DNA of 64,000 bases, taken from positions 1 to 64,000 of the forward strand of contig NZ_BAAADJ010000020.1 of assembly GCF_039522365.1 (NCBI RefSeq). The letters are read 5' to 3'. Below, in pieces: positions 53,763 through 64,000 of the stretch (the first letter of the stretch is position 1; each line of letters starts with the position of its first letter). The position numbers were made by a program, and so were the translations under genes. This DNA is from Bacillus carboniphilus. GTDB lineage: Bacteria > Bacillota > Bacilli > Bacillales > JC228. The notes under the pieces were generated by a model, which did not search any database, was not told the origin of the DNA, and saw nothing but the letters and a program-made list of their open reading frames with translations.

Positions 53763-54569
53763 ATGAAAACATTACTACTTTTTGTCGTGTCACTTTTGTC
53801 TATGGGAACGATTTTAACAGGTTGTGCAAATAATGACGCAGGTCAAGGAGGGAATAATGATCAACCGCAAAATGTAACATATCAACCTGGAAATCAAAAT
53901 AATATGCAAGGAACCCCTAACATAAATAGAGAAGATGTTAGAGAAATGATTCCTGATAATCTTCGTCCATATGTAAATGAAGGGGATATTCAAGTAAGAC
54001 GCTATGAATACCGCTATGGTCAAGTTCCACAAGGAGGAAATGCTCCAGGTGGACAAGCACCACAAGGAACTCCTGGCGCACAAGCCCCAGGAGGAACAGC
54101 ACCTGGTGGACAAGAACAAGGAACTCCTGGTGGTCAAGAGGGTGAAAATGTTCCAAATAACGAGCCAACAGATGGCACAGTTAAAAACATTGAACGCCAA
54201 GTGGTTGAATTAACGAACCAAGAAAGACAAAGAAATGGTTTAAGTCCATTAAAGCTAAATGAAAAGCTTAGCGATGTAGCAAGACTTAAATCACAGGATA
54301 TGAGAGATAAGAATTACTTCGCTCATAATAGTCCAACTTACGGTTCACCATTTGAAATGATGCAACAATTCCATGTTCAATATCAAACTGCAGGTGAAAA
54401 TATCGCTGCTGGTCAACGTTCTGCCCAAGAAGTAGTCCAACAATGGATGGATAGCCCAGGACACAGAAAAAACATTTTAAATCCTGAGTTTACTGAAATT
54501 GGGGTTGGACATGTTGAAGGTGGAAACATGGGTGTCTATTGGACACAAATGTTTATCAAACCTCGCTAA
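53763..54569 (+). CDS. CAP-domain (SCP/PR1-like) lipoprotein
   Basis: 268 aa. Signal with lipobox LTGC (Cys about 21), then a low-complexity Gln/Gly/Pro linker (about 85-120), then a CAP domain (about 145-268) with NQERQRNGLSPL, YFAHNSPTYGSPF, GENIAAGQ and PGHRKNIL. It is a surface-anchored member of the YkwD-like group. The ATG has no good Shine-Dalgarno, so it may be weakly translated. It is followed by a LysM/CAP paralog. Confidence 0.88.
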   Translation: MKTLLLFVVSLLSMGTILTGCANNDAGQGGNNDQPQNVTYQPGNQNNMQGTPNINREDVREMIPDNLRPYVNEGDIQVRRYEYRYGQVPQGGNAPGGQAPQGTPGAQAPGGTAPGGQEQGTPGGQEGENVPNNEPTDGTVKNIERQVVELTNQERQRNGLSPLKLNEKLSDVARLKSQDMRDKNYFAHNSPTYGSPFEMMQQFHVQYQTAGENIAAGQRSAQEVVQQWMDSPGHRKNILNPEFTEIGVGHVEGGNMGVYWTQMFIKPR

Positions 54570-54583
54570 ATTATTTTGAATAT

Positions 54584-54624
54584 AAAGTGCTCGGTTTCTT
54601 GTGAGACCAGCACTTTATTTCTTA
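54584..54624 (+). terminator. Terminator between the two CAP genes
   Basis: Stem AAAGTGCT / AGCACTTT with inner GGT/ACC-type pairs, then TATTTCTT. Confidence 0.8.
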
Positions 54625-54654
54625 TTTAATATAAAAGTAAGGGAAGACAACATC

Positions 54655-55278
54655 ATGAAAAAACTAACATCATTACTGATAGTATTTCTTTTTGCAATCG
54701 GGTTATTTACACAGCCACAAGCTGCGTCAGCACAAACAGATGTCTATTATGTAAAACCCGGGGATACATTATGGAAGATAGCAGTTCGTTACCAAATTGG
54801 ACTTTCTCAAATCATTAGCGCTAATCCACAATTTGAGAATCCCCATTGGATTTACCCAGGACAAAAGGTTTATATACCGAACATAGATCGAATTAAGGCT
54901 ATAGAAAATGAAGTCATCCGATTAACAAATCAAGAACGCGCAAAAAATGGACTCCCTGCACTCCAGGCAAACTGGGAGCTTTCACGAATTGCTCGATATA
55001 AATCTAAAGACATGAGAGATCGAGGGTATTTTGCCCATAACAGTCCTACCTACGGATCGCCATTTGATATGATTCGTAACTTTGGCGTCAACTACCGGAC
55101 GGCTGGTGAAAATATTGCGGCTGGTCAGCGTTCGGCTTCTGAAGTTGTCAAACAATGGATGGAGAGCCCTGGACATAGACAAAATATTTTAAATGCAAGC
55201 TTTAAGGAAATTGGGGTAGGTTACGCTGAAGGCGGTACCTACGGGGTTTACTGGACTCAGATGTTTATTGCCAAGTAG
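54655..55278 (+). CDS. LysM plus CAP-domain secreted protein
   Basis: 207 aa from MKKLTSLLIV; the longer frame starts inside the upstream terminator. A Sec signal ending QAASA precedes a LysM domain (YYVKPGDTLWKIAVRYQIG, about 26-44) for peptidoglycan binding. A CAP domain follows (NQERAKNGLPAL; YFAHNSPTYGSPF; GENIAAGQRSASEV; PGHRQNIL). This YkwD/SafA-like layout is common in Bacillus and some are spore-linked. Its CAP domain is almost identical to that of the lipoprotein before it, so the pair is a tandem duplication. Confidence 0.9.
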   Translation: MKKLTSLLIVFLFAIGLFTQPQAASAQTDVYYVKPGDTLWKIAVRYQIGLSQIISANPQFENPHWIYPGQKVYIPNIDRIKAIENEVIRLTNQERAKNGLPALQANWELSRIARYKSKDMRDRGYFAHNSPTYGSPFDMIRNFGVNYRTAGENIAAGQRSASEVVKQWMESPGHRQNILNASFKEIGVGYAEGGTYGVYWTQMFIAK

Positions 55279-55289
55279 TTTTTAACTCT

Positions 55290-55335
55290 AAGCAACGTCT
55301 CAAGTAAAAATATGCTGGGACGTTGCTTGATTTTT
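55290..55335 (+). terminator. Terminator of the LysM/CAP gene
   Basis: Stem AAGCAACGTC / GACGTTGCTT followed by GATTTTT. Confidence 0.9.
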
Positions 55336-55359
55336 ACCATTGTCATTGGGGCGGGAAAT

Positions 55360-55565
55360 CGCACTCAAATTTCATTATGTTAATGGAGTCGGGAATTCCG
55401 CACTCAAATGAATTTTTTCGCACTAAAAGCATGGATTTGCGCACAAAACTACCTATTTTCCGCACTCAAATCTGTTTTTGCACTCAAATTTTAATTTTCG
55501 CACCTAAAAACAAATAATCGCACTCAAACATGGGATTTCGCACTCAAACCAACTTTTTCGCACAC
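55360..55565. repeat. Intergenic ~20-bp periodic array 3 (core CGCACTCAAA)
   Basis: Cores CGCAC(T/A)(C/A).. begin at 55360, 55399, 55419, 55440, 55461, 55479, 55499, 55519, 55539 and 55559. Most are led by a T-run. After the first, spacings are 18-21 bp. Two convergent genes flank it. The rest, up to 55725, is A/C-rich without a gene. Confidence 0.9.
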
Positions 55566-55725
55566 ACGACCCAACTTCCTACCCCAGGCACCCCTCTTCA
55601 AAATCAAAACCATGTAAATATTTATATAAATAACAAAAACACCACATTTTTAACTCACTCATACAAGTACAAACAAAAAAATTATCGAATTAAAAGCAAA
55701 TCAGTTAAAAAACACACCCCAAAAT

Positions 55726-55758
55726 AAAAAAAGATGAGCCCCACAATAGAGACCCACC
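55726..55758 (-). terminator. Terminator of putP
   Basis: Minus-strand 10-bp stem with G-U pairs (GGTGGGTCTC / GGGGCTCATC) followed by seven T. Confidence 0.85.
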
Positions 55759-55775
55759 TTTTCAACAATAAAAAC

Positions 55776-57317
55776 TTATTTTATATCTTCAAGCTGTTCA
55801 ACCGTTTCATCAAATTCATTTTCCATCTTCTTGTTTGGTTCTTTACCAACATAACTGAAGATAAGAATAGCAACAGTAGCTAAGATGAAACCTGGTACAA
55901 TTTCATAAAGACTAAATGGAATAACAGCTTCTTTAATTACTTCTCCCGCTTCATTGGTTGTCGGAGTAGAAAGCAGTTTCCATACAACTACAGTAACAGC
56001 ACCAACAACCATACCTGCAATCGCACCATTACGAGTCATGCGTTTCCAGAATAGAGCAAACAGGATGACTGGTCCAAATGCTGCACCGAATCCAGCCCAT
56101 GCATAACTTACAAGTGTTAATACCTTCGCTCCACCATTCGCTGGGTCACCAGAGAATGCAAGGATAATTGCAATTAGAGCAATCAGAACAACACCGAATC
56201 TTCCAACCCACATTAACTCTTTCTGGGATGCATTTTTACGGAAGAGTGCTTTATAAAAGTCCTCTGCTAATGCACTAGAAGATACTAATAATTGTGAATC
56301 AATTGTACTCATAATGGCTGATAAAATGGCAGCTAGTAATATACCAGATACAACTGGATTAAATAGAACTTCTGCAAAGAAAATGAACACTTTTTCACTA
56401 TTATCGAAATCAGCCGTGATCAGTGGATCTGCTGCGAAGTAGGCAATACCAATAATACCTGTTGCTACGGCACCTACCATCGCAAGAATCATCCATGTCA
56501 TACCAATACGGCGTGCTTTTGGAACATCTTCTGCTGATTTAATACCCATAAATCGAACGATGATATGTGGTTGACCAAAGTATCCAAGTCCCCAAGCAGC
56601 CAATGAAATAATGCCAAGTGCTGTCATACCGTTGAATGGATCAAAATAACCAGCATCCATTGATTTTACTGTTTCAATGGTTTCGTTTAAACCACCTAGT
56701 TCAAACAAGGCTACAATCGGTAAAACAATAAGAGCTAGAAACATGAGCAAACCTTGAATGAAATCTGTCCAACTTACGGCTAAATATCCGCCTAAGAAGG
56801 TATAAGAAATAATAACAATAGCACCAATAATGAGTCCAGTAGAGTAAGAAAGTCCAAATGTTTCTTGGAATAACAGTCCTCCACCTACAAGTCCTGAGGA
56901 TGCATAGAAAGTGAAGAAAACCAAAATAACAAGGGCAGAAATTACACGAAGGACTCTAGATTTGTCCTTAAAGCGGTTTTCTAAGAAGTCTGGTACAGTG
57001 ATTGAATCATCTGCCACTTCCGTATAGGTTCTTAGTCTTGGAGCAACTAACTTCCAATTTAAATATGCACCAACAGTAAGCCCTACACTCATCCAAATAG
57101 AACTTAATCCAGTCGCATATGCTAATCCAGGTAGACCTAGTAAGAGCCATGAACTCATATCTGAAGCACCGGCACTTAGTGCGGTAACAGCTGGCCCTAA
57201 TTTTCTTCCACCTAGTACATAGTCTGATAGATTATTAGTAAGTTTGTAAGATACAATTCCTATTCCTAGCATTGCAATTAAATATACTATAAACGTAATT
57301 AACGTCCCTGTTTCCAT
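55776..57317 (-). CDS. putP: Sodium/proline symporter
   Basis: 513 aa from METGTLITFI. It is a sodium:solute symporter with about 13 spans and the family segments YVLGGRKLGPAVTALSAGAS (about 30-49), LGLPGLAYATGLS and SAIMSTIDSQLLVSSSALAED. It closely resembles PutP/OpuE proline carriers. A GGAAGGGGA site is 18 nt away, rather far, so a longer form is possible; 58 upstream codons stay open but read as non-coding. It lies downstream of rocA on the same strand, but both have their own terminators. Function is proline uptake for nutrition or osmoprotection. Confidence 0.9.
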   Translation of the reverse strand: METGTLITFIVYLIAMLGIGIVSYKLTNNLSDYVLGGRKLGPAVTALSAGASDMSSWLLLGLPGLAYATGLSSIWMSVGLTVGAYLNWKLVAPRLRTYTEVADDSITVPDFLENRFKDKSRVLRVISALVILVFFTFYASSGLVGGGLLFQETFGLSYSTGLIIGAIVIISYTFLGGYLAVSWTDFIQGLLMFLALIVLPIVALFELGGLNETIETVKSMDAGYFDPFNGMTALGIISLAAWGLGYFGQPHIIVRFMGIKSAEDVPKARRIGMTWMILAMVGAVATGIIGIAYFAADPLITADFDNSEKVFIFFAEVLFNPVVSGILLAAILSAIMSTIDSQLLVSSSALAEDFYKALFRKNASQKELMWVGRFGVVLIALIAIILAFSGDPANGGAKVLTLVSYAWAGFGAAFGPVILFALFWKRMTRNGAIAGMVVGAVTVVVWKLLSTPTTNEAGEVIKEAVIPFSLYEIVPGFILATVAILIFSYVGKEPNKKMENEFDETVEQLEDIK

Positions 57318-57625
57318 AAAGTATGGATCAGTCCCCTTCCTTGTCCTAAATTTTTTTGTAACTAAATCTCCATTGACAAAACTATCATTCTTTGTTTCTA
57401 GCCGCCGACCTGATTTACTATAACATATAATACTTTTCAGAACAGGTTGAATATTTAGAATGAAGTCGACAAATGTATAAATATTCAACATTTTGATACT
57501 ATATGTAAGATAAGACCAGCATACGCTTATATCTATTCATGAAATTAAATAAAATTAACCTTCTATTTTTTGGCCTTTCGCATATATTTTTGCATATTTA
57601 ATGTATGAAGGCTCTTTGTTTTTGG

Positions 57626-57658
57626 AAAAAAATAGACTGGGAACTTAAGTCCCAGTCC
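57626..57658 (-). terminator. Terminator of rocA
   Basis: Minus-strand stem GACTGGGA / TCCCAGTC followed by TATTTTTTT. Confidence 0.9.
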
Positions 57659-57670
57659 ATTCTTTCTCTT

Positions 57671-59218
57671 TTATAACATTTCTGAAGTTGTACGAGCTTG
57701 CATGTGAAGAAGTAGGTAGTCAGGGCCACCTGCTTTAGAATCTGTTCCAGACATGTTGAATCCACCGAATGGTTGGTATCCAACAATAGCACCTGTACAT
57801 CCTCTGTTAAAGTATAGGTTTCCTACTAGGAAGTCTTCTCTTGCTTGCTCAATGTTGGCACGGTTATTAGAAATGACAGCTCCTGTTAAGCCGTATTCTG
57901 TGTCATTCGCCATGTCAATCGCTTCATTCCAGTCTTTGGCTTTTGCAAACGCAACAACTGGTCCAAAGATTTCTTCCTTCATGAGACGAGCACTGCGGTC
58001 AACATCTGCTACTACAGTTGGTTGAACGAACCAACCTTTGGAGTCGTCACCTTCTCCACCTGCTACGATACGACCTTCACTCTTTCCAATTTCAACGTAA
58101 GACATGATTTTGTCATAGGCAGCTTGGTCAATAACTGGACCCATAAAGTTTTTACGATCTTCTGGGTTTCCAACTTTAAGGTCTTTTGTAAGTTCCACTA
58201 CACGGTCAAGAACTTGATCATACACTTCTTCTAGTACGATAGCACGTGAACAAGCAGAACATTTTTGGCCAGAGAAGCCAAATGCAGAAGCTACGATAGA
58301 TTGAGCAGCTAACTCAAGGTCAGCTTCCTTATCAACGACAATCGTATCTTTACCACCCATTTCAGCAATAACACGCTTTAACCAGATTTGACCTTCATTT
58401 ACTTTAGATGCACGTTCATAAATTCTAAGACCAACGTCTCTTGAACCAGTGAAGCTGATGAAACGTGTTTTCGGATGATCTACTAAGTAGTCTCCAACTT
58501 CTGCACCGCTACCTGGAATATAGTTAAGAACTCCTTTAGGAAGTCCTGCTTCTTCCATTACTTCTACGAATTTAGCAGCTACAACTGGTGTTGAAGAAGC
58601 TGGCTTTAATAGAACGGTGTTACCAGATACAAGCGCAGCAACTGTAGTACCTGCCATGATGGCAAATGCAAAGTTCCAAGGAGAGATGACAACGCCTACT
58701 CCTAAAGGAATGTAATCATAACGGTTGATTTCGCCTTCGCGGCTTTCTACTGGCTTACCATCTTTAATTAGTTGCATTTGACGGCCATAGTACTCTAGGA
58801 AATCAATAGCTTCTGCAGTATCAGCATCTGCTTCGTTCCATGGCTTACCTGCTTCTTTTACTAACAATGCCGAGAATTCATGCTTACGACGTCTTACAAT
58901 TGCAGCTGCACGGAATAAAATATCTGCTCTCATCTCAGGTTTAGTCTTTCTCCAAGTTTTGAAAGCTTCTACTGCAGCTTGCATCGCTTGTTCTGCTAGA
59001 TCCTTGTTTGCCTTAGAAACTCTACCAACTACTTCTTCGTAGTTAGCTGGGTTCACAGAAACAATTTTATCTTCTGTTGATACTCTTTCCCCATTGATGA
59101 CAAGATCATAGTCTTGCCCCATGTAAGCATCAACCACTTTTAATCCTTCTTTAAATGCTTTCTGGTTTTCTTCTTGTGAAAAATCAGTAAAAGGTTCGTG
59201 ATGATACGGTTTTACCAT
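57671..59218 (-). CDS. rocA: L-glutamate gamma-semialdehyde dehydrogenase
   Basis: 515 aa from [10 protein letters not shown], the usual RocA length; GAGGAGGGG precedes the ATG. It has NAD-binding [12 protein letters not shown] (about 176-187), GGKDTIVV, the catalytic Cys in GQKCSACSR (about 316-324) and [10 protein letters not shown]. It is the second step of arginine, ornithine and proline catabolism: 1-pyrroline-5-carboxylate (as semialdehyde) to glutamate with NAD+. putP lies downstream, so uptake and breakdown of proline are neighbours. A cre-type site overlaps the leader. Confidence 0.96.
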   Translation of the reverse strand: MVKPYHHEPFTDFSQEENQKAFKEGLKVVDAYMGQDYDLVINGERVSTEDKIVSVNPANYEEVVGRVSKANKDLAEQAMQAAVEAFKTWRKTKPEMRADILFRAAAIVRRRKHEFSALLVKEAGKPWNEADADTAEAIDFLEYYGRQMQLIKDGKPVESREGEINRYDYIPLGVGVVISPWNFAFAIMAGTTVAALVSGNTVLLKPASSTPVVAAKFVEVMEEAGLPKGVLNYIPGSGAEVGDYLVDHPKTRFISFTGSRDVGLRIYERASKVNEGQIWLKRVIAEMGGKDTIVVDKEADLELAAQSIVASAFGFSGQKCSACSRAIVLEEVYDQVLDRVVELTKDLKVGNPEDRKNFMGPVIDQAAYDKIMSYVEIGKSEGRIVAGGEGDDSKGWFVQPTVVADVDRSARLMKEEIFGPVVAFAKAKDWNEAIDMANDTEYGLTGAVISNNRANIEQAREDFLVGNLYFNRGCTGAIVGYQPFGGFNMSGTDSKAGGPDYLLLHMQARTTSEML

Positions 59219-59249
59219 AACTATCCCCTCCTCATGTATTTGAACCGTT

Positions 59250-59263
59250 CGAAAACGGTTACA
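59250..59263 (-). promoter_or_regulatory. Candidate cre site (CcpA) upstream of rocA
   Basis: Minus-strand TGTAACCGTTTTCG matches 13 of 14 positions of the cre consensus TGWAANCGNTNWCA. It lies within an 18-bp dyad AACCGTT-4-AACGGTT, 31 nt upstream of the start codon, a place that suits catabolite repression. Confidence 0.65.
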
Positions 59264-59353
59264 TCCATTGTCCATTTTATCATGAAATAATTTTTTTCAT
59301 CAAACAATTCTCATAAAATTATAGAAACCTTTATTTTCTATACAGGATACACT

Positions 59354-59384
59354 AAAAAAACCAAGTGCAATTGCACTTGGTTTT
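59354..59384 (-). terminator. Terminator of the pcrA-ligA-camS unit
   Basis: Perfect palindromic stem CCAAGTGCAATTGCACTTGG followed by seven T on the minus strand. Confidence 0.93.
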
Positions 59385-59390
59385 AGCCCT

Positions 59391-60566
59391 TTAATATACA
59401 TAAACGTACGGATCATCAGACTCTCTTTCTTTCACAATCAAGGCCTCTGGCCCGTTAACAGAGTTCACGTTTACTTCAACTTTGACAGTATTCGGGAAGT
59501 ATTTCATAACCAATCCCGTCACATATTGAGTAAATCCAATCACTTCTGCTTCTCCATTGAATTGAATATTGATATCGATGTTAATTGAACTCCATTCCCC
59601 ATTTACATAGAAAGCCTTTCCAACTACACCATTGAATTCAGGGAAGTAGTTTTCAACCTCCATTTGAAAATTCAGGAAGGTTGTGGCATCTTCACGGTGC
59701 AATTCCATTCCGTTTGAAGAAGGATATAATACATAGTCCTCGTCTACTTCGTGCCAGTCTCCAATAGAATTTTTTCCTTTATCTATATCGGCGTAGGCCA
59801 TGTAGTTACCTGGCACCACTGCATTCCGACTTTCCTGCTTAAATAAAGCAATCGTAATCGGAACATCAGGCATTCCTTCGATAGCACGAAGGCGTTTAAC
59901 GACCTCTTCTGCTATTTTTTTCCCTTCTTTCAATAGGACTTCATTATCAATTTTTGCCTCATAAGTGGCTCCGTATCGTTCTAATTGATAATAATGAACT
60001 GAGTTTAGTGCAAGACCTATAACTACTCCACCCAATTCAACACTATCTTCATTAACACGTTTTAAATAGTTATGCTCAATGATGTGAGCTAAGTAAATCG
60101 GGTTATCCTTATTCGCTTCATGAGCATCTGGTCCGTCAACTAACGGTGGATTTAACCCTATATTTTCACTAGGCTCTATCCCAGCAGCAGTAGCTTGTTC
60201 TTCCGTATATTGTCTTCTTAGCCATAAGCTAACCGTGTCTCGGTCAATGTATTGACCGCCACGAAACAGATAATTATCTGTTGAAAACTTATGCTGAGCA
60301 ATTCGCATTAATCCTGTTTCGAACTCTTTCATATCTAAACGTGTATGCAGGTTAGAGACAACCATTCCCCTAGCCGGAGAAGGTTCATAAGGAAGGATTG
60401 TTCTGTAATAAGAATCAGAAATAGCGTAGCTTGGAATAATCCCTGTCTTTTTTTCATTCTCATCTGTCGCATCTTCCTGCACAATTTCTTCTTCTTTCTC
60501 TAAACTAGGTACACACCCAGATAGTAGTAATATGCTTGTACAGAACAATGTAACAAGCTTTTTCAT
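59391..60566 (-). CDS. camS: CamS-family lipoprotein
   Basis: 391 aa from MKKLVTLFCT with lipobox LLSGC (Cys about 18). The remainder is the CamS domain, including ISDSYYRTILPYEPSPARGM (about 48-67) and RQYTEEQATAAGIEPSENIG. In enterococci and staphylococci the signal peptide of CamS is the precursor of a sex pheromone; in Bacillus (YerH) the function is unknown. GAGG lies 8 nt before the ATG. It follows ligA by 15 nt, which is the conserved order. Confidence 0.93.
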   Translation of the reverse strand: MKKLVTLFCTSILLLSGCVPSLEKEEEIVQEDATDENEKKTGIIPSYAISDSYYRTILPYEPSPARGMVVSNLHTRLDMKEFETGLMRIAQHKFSTDNYLFRGGQYIDRDTVSLWLRRQYTEEQATAAGIEPSENIGLNPPLVDGPDAHEANKDNPIYLAHIIEHNYLKRVNEDSVELGGVVIGLALNSVHYYQLERYGATYEAKIDNEVLLKEGKKIAEEVVKRLRAIEGMPDVPITIALFKQESRNAVVPGNYMAYADIDKGKNSIGDWHEVDEDYVLYPSSNGMELHREDATTFLNFQMEVENYFPEFNGVVGKAFYVNGEWSSINIDINIQFNGEAEVIGFTQYVTGLVMKYFPNTVKVEVNVNSVNGPEALIVKERESDDPYVYVY

Positions 60567-60581
60567 CCTATCCACCTCTTA

Positions 60582-62606
<2,025 letters not shown>

Positions 62607-62677
62607 TTACCTCTTTTGTTTTGGCTGTTTAGTATAATGTTTTGCTTTGTAACTAATTTGACTCCTAGAATTATAGG

Positions 62678-62846
62678 TGTTGATTTCCGTTGCAGGTGCT
62701 TGCTTTCCGCGGGCGGTCCGGGAGCCTCCTCGTCGCATTCGCTCCTGCGGGGTCTCCCTTGTCCCTTCCTCCCACTTTCCACTGCTTCCATCATTTCTTC
62801 ATGGCAGTGGAAATGAGTCAAGCACCTTCCACTCCAATCAACTGCA
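62678..62846. mobile_element. MITE-like repeat with imperfect terminal inverted repeats
   Basis: About 170 bp, GC-rich in an AT-rich gap. The ends are inverted: left GTTGATTTCCGTTGCAG then GTGCTTG, right (reverse complement) GTTGATTGGAGTGGAAG then GTGCTTG. The inside holds GCTTTCCGCGGGCGGTCCGG and GCTCCTGCGGGGTCTCCC, words I know from many Bacillaceae intergenic repeats. No ORF inside is convincing. The rest of 62586-62955 shows nothing. Confidence 0.75.
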
Positions 62847-62955
62847 GTTTACTTTAATTTAAAATAGGCAATAATCTTTACAAAGAAAGCATTTGTACTA
62901 TGTATTTTTAGGCAATCCTTAGGCCCATTACGTACCCTTAAATTGCCTAAATGAA

Positions 62956-64000
62956 TTATCCTTGTACTTTCTCGATCGGTGCAAATGAAGCTAGGAGTCG
63001 TTTGATCCCTTGGCTAGGAAAAGCAATATCCAGCTCTTTTCCGTCTCCTTCGCCTCTCACACTGACAACCGTTCCAGGGCCCCATTTCTTATGTTCAACC
63101 TTGTCTCCTACTTGCCAATCTTTTTCCTCATTACCGGTCTTCTGTGGCCTCATAGTAGGCTGCCCAGTTCTTCTTGGATAAGATGCTCCTTGATTTCCAG
63201 TTGCAAATGGAGAACTCGATTTTGCTTGCGGTGGATTTACATACTCAATAAGATCTTCCGGAATTTCCTGAATGAAACGACTTTCAGGATTCATGTTCGT
63301 TCTACCAAATAGTGTACGCATTCCAGCACTTGTTAAAAATAGCTGTTGCTCTGCTCTTGTTATTCCTACATAAGCTAACCGACGTTCTTCTTCCATCTCT
63401 TCTTCTTCCATTAAAGAACGGCTGTGAGGGAACACGCCTTCTTCCATTCCAATTAAAAATACGACAGGAAACTCTAATCCCTTCGCTGAATGTAGAGTCA
63501 TAAGCGTGACAGCACCTTGATTCGTTTCATCTTCATCCAAACGGTCAATGTCTGCAACTAAAGCTAAGTCTGTTAGGAAGGCCACTAAACTCTTATCCTC
63601 TTCACTACGCTCTTCAAACGTTTTTGTAACAGAAATAAATTCCTCAATGTTTTCCATGCGGCTCTGCGCTTCCAGTGTTCCTTCCTTCTTCAACATTTCC
63701 TCATAGCCTGTCTTCTCAATTACTTCCTCTGCTAATTCTGTAACCGAGAGATAGTCTTGCATGTTGGTAAAATGGTTAATAAATTGGTGGAAATCAGCAA
63801 CGGCTTGCGTAATTTTAGGAGAAAGTCCAATAAAATCTACTTCCCCTAGTGCTTGGAAAAGACTTAAGTCTCGGTCCGCGGCATAATTTGCAATTTTATC
63901 AAGGGAACCTGAGCCAATTCCTCTTTTCGGAACATTGATAACCCTTTGTAAGCTGATATCATCATCTGGATTTGAAATGAGTCGCAGATAGGCTAAGATA
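62956..64000 (-). CDS. pcrA: ATP-dependent DNA helicase PcrA, 3' part
   Basis: The C-terminal 347 codons of a UvrD/PcrA superfamily 1 helicase; the gene runs off the right edge. The frame is open to base 64000 ([20 protein letters not shown] at the edge). Motifs V and VI ([35 protein letters not shown]) are present, as is the C-terminal Tudor-like RNA-polymerase-binding domain ([20 protein letters not shown]). It works in repair, plasmid rolling-circle replication and transcription-coupled events, and is essential in B. subtilis. Confidence 0.96.
   Translation of the reverse strand, partial: ILAYLRLISNPDDDISLQRVINVPKRGIGSGSLDKIANYAADRDLSLFQALGEVDFIGLSPKITQAVADFHQFINHFTNMQDYLSVTELAEEVIEKTGYEEMLKKEGTLEAQSRMENIEEFISVTKTFEERSEEDKSLVAFLTDLALVADIDRLDEDETNQGAVTLMTLHSAKGLEFPVVFLIGMEEGVFPHSRSLMEEEEMEEERRLAYVGITRAEQQLFLTSAGMRTLFGRTNMNPESRFIQEIPEDLIEYVNPPQAKSSSPFATGNQGASYPRRTGQPTMRPQKTGNEEKDWQVGDKVEHKKWGPGTVVSVRGEGDGKELDIAFPSQGIKRLLASFAPIEKVQG

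Overview
The window looks like a chromosomal segment of an endospore-forming, low-GC Bacillaceae (Bacillus sensu lato). The evidence is the B. subtilis-like housekeeping block pcrA-ligA-camS / rocA-putP / gatCAB / dgkB / rlmCD, strong AGGAGG ribosome sites, SigW- and SigK-type promoters, two short YjcZ-type sporulation proteins and a collagen-like spore-surface protein. Most genes lie on the minus strand. No rRNA, tRNA, transposase, prophage or CRISPR array was seen.

Layout. 1-9.4 kb: an ABC-F ATPase behind a terminator-attenuator leader, an azoreductase, a RumA-type methyltransferase, then an unusual two-gene locus (YceG-like/trypsin fusion plus a TPR/helical protein) next to a 21-bp tandem array. 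9.6-16.7 kb: the serine/threonine transporter sstT and a five-gene peptide/glutathione-type ABC importer under a SAM-I riboswitch. 16.8-23.6 kb: small metabolic and regulatory genes (UDG-fold protein, rlmCD, HTH regulator, two YjcZ-like proteins, YnfA, an ECF sigma-VOC fusion, a VOC protein, an SDR remnant). 23.6-27.1 kb: a second periodic array and the SigW-type pspA-nfeD-floT membrane-stress operon. 27.2-41.2 kb: a spore-surface glycosylation cluster holding a collagen-like protein with an N-terminal NTTRR-F1-like domain, a GT2 glycosyltransferase, three paralogous GT4-like glycosyltransferases, a DUF4855-like protein and five nucleotide-sugar genes. 41.4-50.2 kb: dgkB, an ECF sigma/anti-sigma operon with membrane proteins, a long acidic Ser/Glu-repeat protein, an oxidoreductase, two coupled tiny genes and a thioredoxin-like protein. 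50.4-64 kb: gatCAB, two tandem CAP-domain proteins, a third periodic array, putP, rocA, camS, ligA and the 3' part of pcrA.

How the parts fit. The glycosylation cluster encodes dehydrogenase, Gfo/Idh oxidoreductase, DegT aminotransferase and hexapeptide acyltransferase, the four enzyme types needed to make a UDP-2,3-diamino-2,3-dideoxyuronic acid sugar. Its glycosyltransferases could decorate the threonine-rich collagen domain. Four genes (DUF4855-like, one GT4, the acidic Ser/Glu protein and a YjcZ-like protein) carry close matches to the late mother-cell SigK promoter (AC-N16/17-CATAnnnTA), which points to coat or exosporium assembly.

The most unusual non-coding signal is a set of three intergenic arrays (5423-5600, 23908-24078, 55360-55565). 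Each repeats a T-tract plus a short array-specific word every 19-21 bp, but each array has a different word. Several dispersed repeat families share the same intergenic space: GGGACA/TGTCCC hairpins, a 180-200 nt structured element, a terminator-containing repeat, and a MITE-like element with imperfect terminal inverted repeats between pcrA and ligA.
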